Assembly: GCA_013399305.1 (NCBI GenBank)
Contig: VXAI01000092.1
Span: forward strand, 1,142,290-1,206,289
Direction of reading: 5' to 3'
DNA length: 64,000 bases
From: Rostratula benghalensis
Lineage: Eukaryota > Chordata > Aves > Charadriiformes > Rostratulidae
Below are positions 39,401 to 46,000 of this stretch, one piece after another (within the stretch, counting starts at the first letter, position 1; every line of letters begins with the position of its first letter). Under the pieces are notes generated by a model. That model was given only the letters and a program-made list of their open reading frames with translations, had not been told where the DNA came from and ran no database searches. Position numbers and translations under genes: made by a program.

Positions 39401-39663
39401 CTCGCCAGCCGCTAGGGCTGAAGAAACGGGGGTACACGGCCCTGAAGGGCGGAGAGGGAGGAGGGGGAAGATGAACAACCCCTTTGCGGCCACCCACCCC
39501 GTTCCTAGGTAGGGGGTTCGACAGCCGTACCTGAGGGCGGGCAGGCTCTGCTTCCACCACCACCACCACCACCAGGGAAGGGGCCCGGCTCGGCGGGAAG
39601 GGTGACGCTGGCCGGCTGGTTCCTCATCTTCTTGGCCCGCTTCTTCTCCTTCGCTCCAGACAT
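17838..39663 (-). CDS. POP1: POP1, ribonuclease P/MRP protein subunit (15 coding exons, whole coding region)
   Basis: POP1 is the largest protein of the nuclear RNase P and RNase MRP ribonucleoproteins, which mature tRNA 5' ends and process pre-rRNA. I joined 15 coding exons with consensus GT-AG borders. All phases agree and the sum is 3048 nt, or 1015 residues plus stop, against 1024 in human. Family landmarks appear in order: a basic start ([17 protein letters not shown]), an Arg/Gly-rich stretch near residue 90, the conserved [20 protein letters not shown] block in exon 3, [20 protein letters not shown] in exon 4, a basic patch KKRKK followed by [11 protein letters not shown] in exon 7, the POPLD-type block [20 protein letters not shown] in exon 12, and a strongly conserved C-terminus ending RFARLNIEV. 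No stop or frameshift was seen. Introns range from 131 to 6044 bases. The gene is head to head with RIDA and shares its promoter. Identification rests on remembered human POP1 and is very secure; exact borders are inferred from splice consensus and phase. Confidence 0.96.
19301..19642 (-). CDS. POP1: POP1 coding exon 14 (acidic linker)
   Basis: The acceptor is CATTTAG|GCGTCC and the donor CTCAG|GTATGT, phase 2 to 2. It begins [20 protein letters not shown] and [14 protein letters not shown], conserved with human. An acidic, Ser/Thr-rich linker of roughly 75 residues follows with little similarity to human, as expected for this region of the family. Confidence 0.93.
20491..20645 (-). CDS. POP1: POP1 coding exon 13
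   Basis: The acceptor is ATGACAG|ATATAT and the donor AAACG|GTAATA, ending in phase 2. It encodes [12 protein letters not shown], then [15 protein letters not shown] and a charged end LLEKFKR. It continues the POPLD-type block from exon 12. Confidence 0.95.
21533..21724 (-). CDS. POP1: POP1 coding exon 12 (start of POPLD-type block)
   Basis: The acceptor is TCTCAG|GATTTA and the donor CCTTTT|GTAAGT: 64 codons, phase 0 at both ends. It carries [25 protein letters not shown] and [13 protein letters not shown], the core of the POPLD domain (known from Pfam for POP1 orthologues). Confidence 0.97.
23048..23163 (-). CDS. POP1: POP1 coding exon 11
   Basis: The acceptor is TTTTGTAG|ATTATG and the donor GAGCAG|GTAACT, ending in phase 0. 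It encodes [20 protein letters not shown] and [17 protein letters not shown], matching human almost throughout. Confidence 0.95.
26727..27006 (-). mobile_element. CR1 LINE fragment (3' end) in POP1 intron 10
   Basis: On the minus strand the sequence encodes the end of CR1 ORF2 ([20 protein letters not shown]) followed by the typical CR1 3' UTR ending in AAGGATTCTATGAT. It is 5'-truncated at about 280 bases, as most avian CR1 copies are. Confidence 0.93.
28902..28970 (-). pseudogene. tRNA-like relic in POP1 intron 10
   Basis: On the minus strand a 69-base segment begins GGTCTTG and ends CAAGGCC plus A, forming a full 7-bp acceptor stem with one G-U pair. The T arm CCAGG-TTCGAAT-CCTGG is perfect and contains an exact B box. 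The anticodon stem TCTGT/ACAGA pairs fully but its loop has eight bases (CTGACCAT). The D arm (TGCTCAGTGGAAG) keeps an A-box-like core but pairs poorly and appears to lack one base. No TTTT terminator follows within 40 bases. It is best read as a decayed tRNA gene or tRNA-derived SINE head. Confidence 0.55.
29208..29327 (-). CDS. POP1: POP1 coding exon 10
   Basis: The acceptor is TTTAAAG|GGATGAG and the donor CCAAG|GTAAAA, phase 1 to 1. It encodes [20 protein letters not shown] and a lysine-rich end. The [14 protein letters not shown] motif is a family signature. The 6-kb intron 10 follows. Confidence 0.95.
30198..30309 (-). CDS. POP1: POP1 coding exon 9
   Basis: The acceptor is TTTCTAG|GAGATG and the donor GGAAG|GTATTT, ending in phase 1. 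It encodes [20 protein letters not shown] and then AIFELLE, aligning with human [20 protein letters not shown] and EAIFELLGG. Confidence 0.95.
31095..31188 (-). CDS. POP1: POP1 coding exon 8
   Basis: The acceptor is CTGTTTCAG|TGATAG and the donor CAAACA|GTAAGG, ending in phase 0. It encodes 32 residues including [20 protein letters not shown], nearly identical to the human exon. It is separated from exon 7 by an intron of only 132 bases, whose in-frame translation is open. Confidence 0.95.
31321..31571 (-). CDS. POP1: POP1 coding exon 7 (linker and basic patch)
   Basis: The acceptor is TTCTTAAG|GACATA and the donor ATCAG|GTTTGT, ending in phase 2. It begins [12 protein letters not shown], passes through a divergent linker of about 40 residues, then a basic patch [11 protein letters not shown] and the conserved [12 protein letters not shown]. 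The linker differs strongly from human; the flanks do not. Confidence 0.94.
32081..32256 (-). CDS. POP1: POP1 coding exon 6 (residues 277-335)
   Basis: The acceptor is TTTTTTAG|GATTAAC and the donor AAGCAG|GTATCT, phase 1 to 0. Encoded landmarks are [29 protein letters not shown] and [13 protein letters not shown], which match the human exon with a few missing residues before RQLW. Confidence 0.95.
32573..32660 (-). CDS. POP1: POP1 coding exon 5 (residues 248-276)
   Basis: The acceptor is TTTCAG|GACTTA and the donor ACACAG|GTAAAT, ending in phase 1. It encodes [20 protein letters not shown] and continues to SSVDT, aligning with human [19 protein letters not shown]. Confidence 0.95.
33219..33467 (-). 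CDS. POP1: POP1 coding exon 4 (residues 165-247)
   Basis: The acceptor is TTAAAAACAG|GCAGAG and the donor CTTCAG|GTATTA: 249 bases, 83 codons, phase 0 at both ends. It carries the conserved segment [18 protein letters not shown] and ends [14 protein letters not shown], as in human. Basic residues are dense, consistent with RNA contact. Confidence 0.96.
33468..35829 (-). other. POP1: POP1 intron 3 (2.4 kb)
   Basis: AT-rich intronic sequence bounded by AAAGAG|GTATAAG and TTAAAAACAG|GCAGAG. No repeat family, RNA gene or exon was recognised. Confidence 0.75.
35830..36005 (-). CDS. POP1: POP1 coding exon 3 (conserved N-terminal domain)
   Basis: The acceptor is TTCCAG|TGTCTG and the donor AAAGAG|GTATAAG, ending in phase 0. 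It encodes [16 protein letters not shown] and then the near-invariant arginine-rich block with [10 protein letters not shown] and KRLPRRLQE. This is the best-conserved part of the N-terminus and matches human almost residue for residue. Confidence 0.97.
36868..37050 (-). CDS. POP1: POP1 coding exon 2 (residues 45-105)
   Basis: The acceptor is CCCTCCAG|GAGATG and the donor ACAG|GTTTGT, phase 1 to phase 1. It encodes a Gln-rich stretch (SEQQYQQQ), an Arg/Gly-rich low-complexity segment ([15 protein letters not shown]), and then EEVPKYIT, which aligns with the human QEIPKYIT just before the conserved N-terminal domain. Confidence 0.94.
37051..39530 (-). other. POP1: POP1 intron 1 (2.5 kb)
   Basis: The intron lies between the first two coding exons. 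Its 5' part, about 39180-39530, belongs to the CpG-rich promoter region. An A/C tract lies at 37840-37872. Nothing else was recognised. Confidence 0.75.
39531..39663 (-). CDS. POP1: POP1 coding exon 1 (residues 1-44)
   Basis: The start ATG is at 39663-39661. It is the first in the family frame and opens the basic N-terminus typical of POP1. The exon carries a glycine run from a (GGT)6GGA tract at about 39554-39574, near residues 31-37. The donor is CTCAG|GTACGG, leaving phase 1. The glycine run is not in the human protein as I recall it and is likely length-variable. Confidence 0.93.
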
Positions 39664-39783
39664 CTCCAGTAGGGCCGGAGGAAGCTGTGCAGAAAAAGAG
39701 ATTCAGGCCACACAACACCAGCCCGTCCCTTACCCGCACCACGGCCTCCCTCCGCTACACGCGGCTACCGCAGCCTGAGCACC

Positions 39784-39793
39784 GCGCATGCGC
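39784..39793. promoter_or_regulatory. NRF1 site
   Basis: GCGCATGCGC is the full palindromic NRF1 consensus, placed between the two divergent transcription units. NRF1 drives nuclear genes for mitochondrial and RNA-processing functions, which fits both neighbours. Binding is inferred. Confidence 0.75.
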
Positions 39794-39829
39794 ACGGCGC
39801 AGCCATCACACCCTTCCCACCAGCGGATG

Positions 39830-39843
39830 ACTACATTTCCCAG
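39830..39843 (+). promoter_or_regulatory. ZNF143/THAP11-type element
   Basis: ACTACATTTCCCAG differs by one base from the ACTACAATTCCCAG core of the long ZNF143 (STAF)/THAP11 motif, and is followed at a distance by TGCGGCGC. The site lies 37 bases from the NRF1 palindrome, just upstream of the presumed RIDA start. Confidence 0.65.
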
Positions 39844-39934
39844 AGCCTCCTGCGGCGCAGGAGGAGGCGGTGGTCACTGGCAGGGTGCTGAGGAGAGGGA
39901 AGGAGAGGGTTGGTGGCGGCAGAAGCAGCGGTGT

Positions 39935-39991
<57 letters not shown>
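39935..39991 (+). repeat. (AGC)19 trinucleotide repeat in the RIDA 5' leader
   Basis: Nineteen uninterrupted AGC units end one base before the RIDA ATG. The frame in register with RIDA reads polyalanine, and another reads polyserine. The in-frame upstream stretch is open back to a stop at 39828 but holds no ATG; only a GTG at 39870. The tract is therefore expected to be untranslated leader. Perfect units of this length are usually polymorphic. Confidence 0.9.
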
Positions 39992-39992
39992 T

Positions 39993-40057
39993 ATGGCTTC
40001 TCTCGTGAAGAAAATAATCAGCACTACTAAGGCTCCTGCTGCTCTGGGTCCTTACAG
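39993..40057 (+). CDS. RIDA: RIDA exon 1 coding part (residues 1-21)
   Basis: It encodes [15 protein letters not shown] and ends in GPY, with the donor TTACAG|GTACGG splitting a serine codon (phase 2). The start sits directly after the AGC repeat. It aligns with human MSSLIRRVISTAKAP. Confidence 0.95.
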
Positions 40058-43000
40058 GTACGGCTTAGCTTGAGGGATGTCTCATGGAAGAAGCGGGAGC
40101 AGGTTTTGCCGGTATGGGTTCCAAGCAGGTCCCTGGAGGGGGGGTGGTTTCTGTCAGGCAGTCTTGGGGGCTGTAGTGAGGGTGTCCTGCCCTTCCACCG
40201 AGCAGGCCTCCCTCGTAACCCCCCAGGGACGGCTGAGACCCTGCAGCAGGAGTGGGTCTGGAGTGCCAGTGGCAAGCTTCAGCCTGAATGGGGAGGAGGG
40301 TGCCCTGAGCATTTTAGGTGACCTTTTAAAATGTTCCTCAAAAAGTAATTTAGGGGAAATAGTTCTGAATTTAGTGAAAAGCAGTGCATGAAGCAAAAAA
40401 TTGTAAGAGAAGCAATGATTCCACCCGAGGAAAAAGGTGCTTGCCTAGAAAACATGTGTTGCACAGGCAAGTTATCAGTGAACACTCACTGGAGGGGATG
40501 GCCAGTGAAGGCTGGGCCTGATCCAGGATGTGCTGTGGTATTTGAATAGTTCACTGCCTGGGAATTGCAAATCTTTTCTCCTACGGAGTGTAAGTGCCAA
40601 AAGGTTATGAATGCTTTTCAGTTTGTAAGCTAACTGCTGTAAAAATATATAAGATGTTGCTCAACGTTTTCATAAGTACTTTGCTAGTTGCAACAATGTT
40701 GAATGCAATTAAAACCCCAGCTTTATTTGGAGAAAAAATTCTCATTGCTATTTGGATGTGAAAAGAATGTTCAAAACTATAGGAGAACCTTATATCCGAG
40801 GTACTGAGGGATTTTTACCAGGACATTTTTCTAAGAATTTTTTAATTCTGTATCCAGGATTTGTTTTTCCAATATAAGACCAGGCACCTTAGTTTTTGAT
40901 TTTTCTATTTGTAGCATCTTAGAACCTTCCAGGTGCATTTTTGTCTCCATTGCTTTACAACTGACCTTTGGGAGTTTCAAACTGTGTATTTTTTATGGGA
41001 ATTATAAAGATGGACAAAGTGTATAAGCAGAGAGACATGACATAAGTTAACTTCTGTAAACAATAAACTGTTGGTGGATTGCAGCCAGGGCCCTGGCATT
41101 GCATGTAGTTAGAGAACATCTAAGGCATGGGAAGGCAGCAGTTCTTCAACTGCACACACATACGTGCACACACATGCCAACTGGCTTAGCCTTCAGCATA
41201 GATTTCCACTTAAGTTGCATATTAACTGATCTCTGACATTTTGCGCATATTTGTAGTTCTTGATTAAATACTGTTCATTATGCAGCTGGTTAATTGTATG
41301 ATGGGTCTAGCATCAATAATCACTAACTTAGTTTATCAGGTTTCAGTAAATGTGTCAAAGTCCAGCGAGCAGAAGTTGCACAAGAAATAACCACTATGTT
41401 GCTCCTGTGGAGTCTGAGCGTGGTAACAGAGGACTGAGGGCTTAATGGAATGAAGACTTGGGATGTGTGGGCTGTATTCCTGGTTCTGCTACAGCCCTTC
41501 TGTATGCATTTTGGTGACCTATTTTTAATGTATTTTTTAATTTCTTTTATTGCATCCAACTTCCAGTACCTTGATAGGTATCTACCTGGGTAGGTAGATA
41601 GATAAAAAGACTGTCATGTGTGAGTGTGTCTGTACATATATACATCTCATTGATGATACTGAACTTTTAAAAAGACACAGCAGAGATGCTGCTCTCTTGT
41701 GAGGTCATAATGTCCATCCAGTTACACATTTAGGTATCCTGAAACCTGAAAGATTTTAGGCACACGCTCAGACCTCTGCTGAATCAGGGATTCAAGATTG
41801 ACCCTAGTTATAGGATACATCTGCAGTTACGGTGTGACTGGGGTTTGTGTAGTTGAAGTTTCTCTGAGCTTCACTCATGCATTTTACTGCAGTAGAAGTA
41901 CAGTCTTTAGTTGGTAAATTGTTAACAGTCTCAGTGAATGGAGGATTCCACCGGTAAGGATACCAAGAGAAAGAAGTTGAGGAGCAGAAAAGGGGACCCA
42001 GTAAGACTGCTACATATGTTTATCTGGCAGCGGTATCAGAAGGTCTTGTTTTTCCCTCAGTTGTTTGTGATTTAGGATAGTTTGAAGGCCTTCGTTGGGA
42101 TAAATTTTTTATTGCATCATTTGCTTTACAATAAGCAGTACAAGACAATCTCACATTTTTTTAGAGAGCTCATACCATCTTATTGCTTGGTTCTGTGTGC
42201 TTTAGACAGAAACAGAAGTTTGTGATCTAGGGACCTGGGCCTCAAACAAAGGAGGACGTTGTAGGAAAGAAAATAAAATTAAAGAAGCACGTGTATTTGG
42301 TTCATTTGTACTATTTCTATCAACAAGTTTGCATTAGAAAACTACTTCATTCGCTGCTTATTCTTCTTTAAATGGTGTACTTCTGTCATTTACTCCAATT
42401 TTGTTAGTTGATGATAGAGAAAATAATCACCACATAAGATATTTTACTATATCAGATAAGCTACTGTCTATTTTTTCCCCAGGAGAATGTAGGACAGGAA
42501 TAAAAGGAAAGATGGGAATGACGCCAATATTCGGGTTGCCTAACCGTAATAATTTTACTGAGTCCCTAACCTAGGTTGTTCCCCTGTGAAGTCAATGGAT
42601 TGAGCCAATCCAACTGAGTCAATCTCAATTAAGAGAAGAGATGTAATAAAAATGTTCCCTGGAAGAGTCTCTTTCTTTCGCCATTTGCATTAAAGGGAAA
42701 CTAACCTTTTAATTTAGCTACTTCAGGGAGGTGCCCAACTCTAGTTTGTGTAACTAGTTGAACTGTCAGAATAATGCATTTTCTTGGGAGATTGGAAGTG
42801 ATAAGGAGAACAGTGTTGACACACCACAGACACTTTCAAAATGGCTAGTTTCTTTGCAAAATATTTTTAATTACCAGCTGAAGAGACGTAAATTATGCCT
42901 CTTGCATAATGTTTGCTAGGTAGTTTAAATCTTTGTTTTAATCTTTTAATCTCTTTGTGGTAATTACAGACATTAATAATTGCCAACCATACTTCAGCAA

Positions 43001-46000
43001 AAACACACCTGATGTTTATATGAAAAAGTTTTACAAGTAGCTTGAATTCTGCATTCTTCTGAACTAACCCAGCCAACAGGTCATCCAGGTTATTTTGTGA
43101 GAGGAGAGTGATCTGGGAATGGAGTGATCAAGGTGTTGTGCTGATGGGCCAAATTTATGACTGGAGGAATAATGCCAGAGAATGAGCATGCAGGGCTTCA
43201 CCTCACAGCTGTAACTCATTTATCATGGTGCCCATTTGAGAAGAAAATGGTACATATACTAATCGGCTCTTTTCTGATTATTTTTTTTTTAAACTTTGTG
43301 GCTTTGCCGCTGAGGTCATGTGAAAGATATTGTCTGCCCAGCAAACTGGGATGGAATAGTTACCTGGGCAGGTAAAAAAAACCAAAACCCAACGTTTACT
43401 CTGCCTCCCCTCTGTGCTGTGTGAAAACTGTGTAGCAGTGTATAGTGTTGTGTTGCTGTATTGATGCTTTTTGCCTTTCCAAGAAACAGGGTTATTATAT
43501 CAAAAACAGAGCTATGCTGATGTATCTGTGTCTTTCCGTGGGTACTATAATTGTAGGTCTCCCAATGCATAAGCAGATTGAATGTATGACTCTGTGCATA
43601 CTTGTATGTGCATAACCGAAGTCCTCTATCTTGCTGAGATACAGTAAATTACTGAAGAAAACGTGCTTTCAGACAGTTAAATGTTTTGATGGCCAAAGAT
43701 TAAACTTAAAATGTCACTTATGTTTTCAGCCAAGCAGTGCTGGTAGACCGGACAATGTACATTGCAGGACAGATAGGTATAGAACCTTCCACTGGGCAGC
43801 TTGTCTCTGGAGGAGCAAAGGAAGAAGCCAAGCAGGTAAGATGTCTTCTAGCAATAAAATTTTAATGGAGTTGGCATCTACTTCATGAAACACAGACTTA
43901 AGAGAAATTGAAGATCCCCAGAGAGTGCATTTCACATCCCCCAAGATAAGGGAAAAGCAGGAGGATGTCATTCCATACTATCCCTGTCATTTTCCACCCA
44001 AGCAATGTGGAGGTCAGGGGAGGAATCTGCATTTCATGTAGGAAAGAATCAATGTTTGTAACAAAAGTTCAGACCCAAATAAAAACCCTGGCTTTCAGAT
44101 GGGGAAAGATTTGTTCCCTCAGCAGTGAAGAATTTGTGTGAGGTAATAGGTAGGATGAGATAGTACTGCATCGTGTATTTACATCTAACGAATGGATGGC
44201 TTAATACTTGTGGTTTATGAGAACCTCACTTTTGTTGGTTTTTTCTTTTTAATATATTTCTGATTTTGTTTACTGATGACAGTTGAAGATTTATTACACA
44301 CTGACCTAAATACCACCCAGCTGATAATTAAAAATTTTTGTATTATTTTTCATTAGGCTCTTAAAAACATGGGAGAAATCCTGAAGGCTGCGGGGTGTGA
44401 CTATGGCAATGGTAAGTGTGGTGGTGGTACTCATTAGTGGTTGTTTTTACCTGCCTGGATTGAAAAAAAAAAAAATTAAGTGACCCTTTAAATAATAATA
44501 ATAAAAAAAAGCTGTTTGTTAAACATGCAGTTGTTATCAATAGCTGAAGGAGACAATAGGAATCATGAGTCTGGGTTAAAAGAGAAAATAAAGAAATCAA
44601 GGTGCAAATGTTTGTGATGCATATCAATGGGACACTACTTTTAACCATAACTTCCTGTCCACAGTACTAATATTTTAATTCTGATAACACTCAATATAGA
44701 CAGAGCTGCAACTGACTACAGGCATTTTAAGCATCCTAGATTTTGCTCCAGGTAAAAGCAGGTCTGTATCGATGGTGTTAATATTCTAAGCACTTTCAAT
44801 GCGATTTTTTGAGGAGGATTCATAGTGGACCTAAGCCAAGATTACTGTTGGCTTGGGCAGTCATGAATAAAAGATTCTAGCATAGACTGTATCTTCAGGT
44901 CTCTTATAGGTTTCTTTTTGGCAGCAGATACTATATATGATGTAATTTTTGCCAACAGTTGCTGTTACAACAGCTTTTTTTTTTTTTTTTCAATTTGTCC
45001 TGCTTATCAGTTCTATGCCTCTTGAAATAATTAGGTTTAGAACATAATTTAAAAGACACATTTTCAGAGCTGGCTAGGAATGTCTAATTCCTTAAAGTTT
45101 TACTTTGCACTAGGTATTCAGATTTTTTAGATGGTTCTCTAGGTGGTAACTCTAATAGTCAATACGTTTTTGCAAAACTTTTCAGAATATTTCAGAGAAG
45201 TTTATTAAATCAAAGCAAGAAATACACTAAAATTTTTCAGCTTCTATAGAGAAAGTCAGAGGTCCAAAATAACAGCAGGTATGTAATTTCTAGTTGTGAA
45301 GACCACGGTTCTGATGGCAGACATGAAGGACTTCAATGATATCAATGATATTTACAAACAATGTAAGTAGATCTTTTGTTTCTGTTTTATCAATGTCGCT
45401 TGTGGAAGAAATTATATTCACAGTAAGCAAAGGGTTTTAATGACTCAGATGATGTACTTCTAGATCCTTTGAGATTCTGGTAGAAATATAACATTAGAAA
45501 AAAAAAACCCACCAATGTTTAATTTCCAAGCACCAAATCAAGCACAACCTAGTTTCTTGTGGATTTGTGTCCTGCCATCCCACTAACTTACTGTCATGTG
45601 AAGATCAATTTCTGCTGTCCCTACAGGTTGATCTTCCATGCCTCTCTATTTTGACAGTGGCTGTGTTGTCTCTAAAGTAATTCTGCTATAGGCAGCCTTC
45701 AAATGCTTAATTTCAGGTTTTTTTAATCTCCTTATTTATTTAGCTTTGGGTTTTAATTAGGTAGTAACATCTGGTCTTGAATGAAGTCTCTTATTTATGG
45801 ACTATCAACATAGTCTTCTGTGTGTCAGAATGGAATTGTGTGTGCTTTTAAGCAGGGTAAAAAAAGACAAGCTGGATACTTAGTTACTTGTTGCCTCCTA
45901 CCTGTAGTTCAAAACAGCAGTTGTTCCTGCTCTTAGATTGTGGGTGGTTCTCCTGCCTTGTCAGTGCAGGAGCCTGAAATTAACGTTTCTGAGCTTAGTG

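Larger units (their letters stand above)
39664..39992. promoter_or_regulatory. Bidirectional POP1/RIDA promoter in a CpG island
   Basis: The 329 bases between the two divergent start codons are CpG-rich, and the CpG-rich stretch runs from roughly 39180 to 40330. No TATA box is visible. The segment holds a perfect NRF1 palindrome, a ZNF143/THAP11-like element and the AGC repeat listed separately. NRF1 and ZNF143 motifs are known to be enriched in bidirectional housekeeping promoters, so shared control of POP1 and RIDA is likely. Transcription start sites are not determined; POP1 should start below about 39784 and RIDA between about 39845 and 39935. Confidence 0.85.

Noticed and set aside
39684..39734. 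An acceptor-like TTTTTCTGCACAG and a donor-like GCGG|GTAAGG flanking the POP1 5' leader, suggesting a non-coding first exon.
   Set aside because: The implied intron is only 49 bases, shorter than vertebrate introns usually are. The leader may be continuous or use another donor.
39870..39992. An alanine-rich N-terminal extension of RIDA.
   Set aside because: The only upstream in-frame start is GTG, and the internal ATG gives exactly the family length with good context.
39788..40030. Upstream open frame reading polyserine across the AGC repeat and overlapping the RIDA start.
   Set aside because: Its ATGs lie in or beside the NRF1 and ZNF143 motifs, probably upstream of the RIDA transcription start. 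The rest is low complexity.
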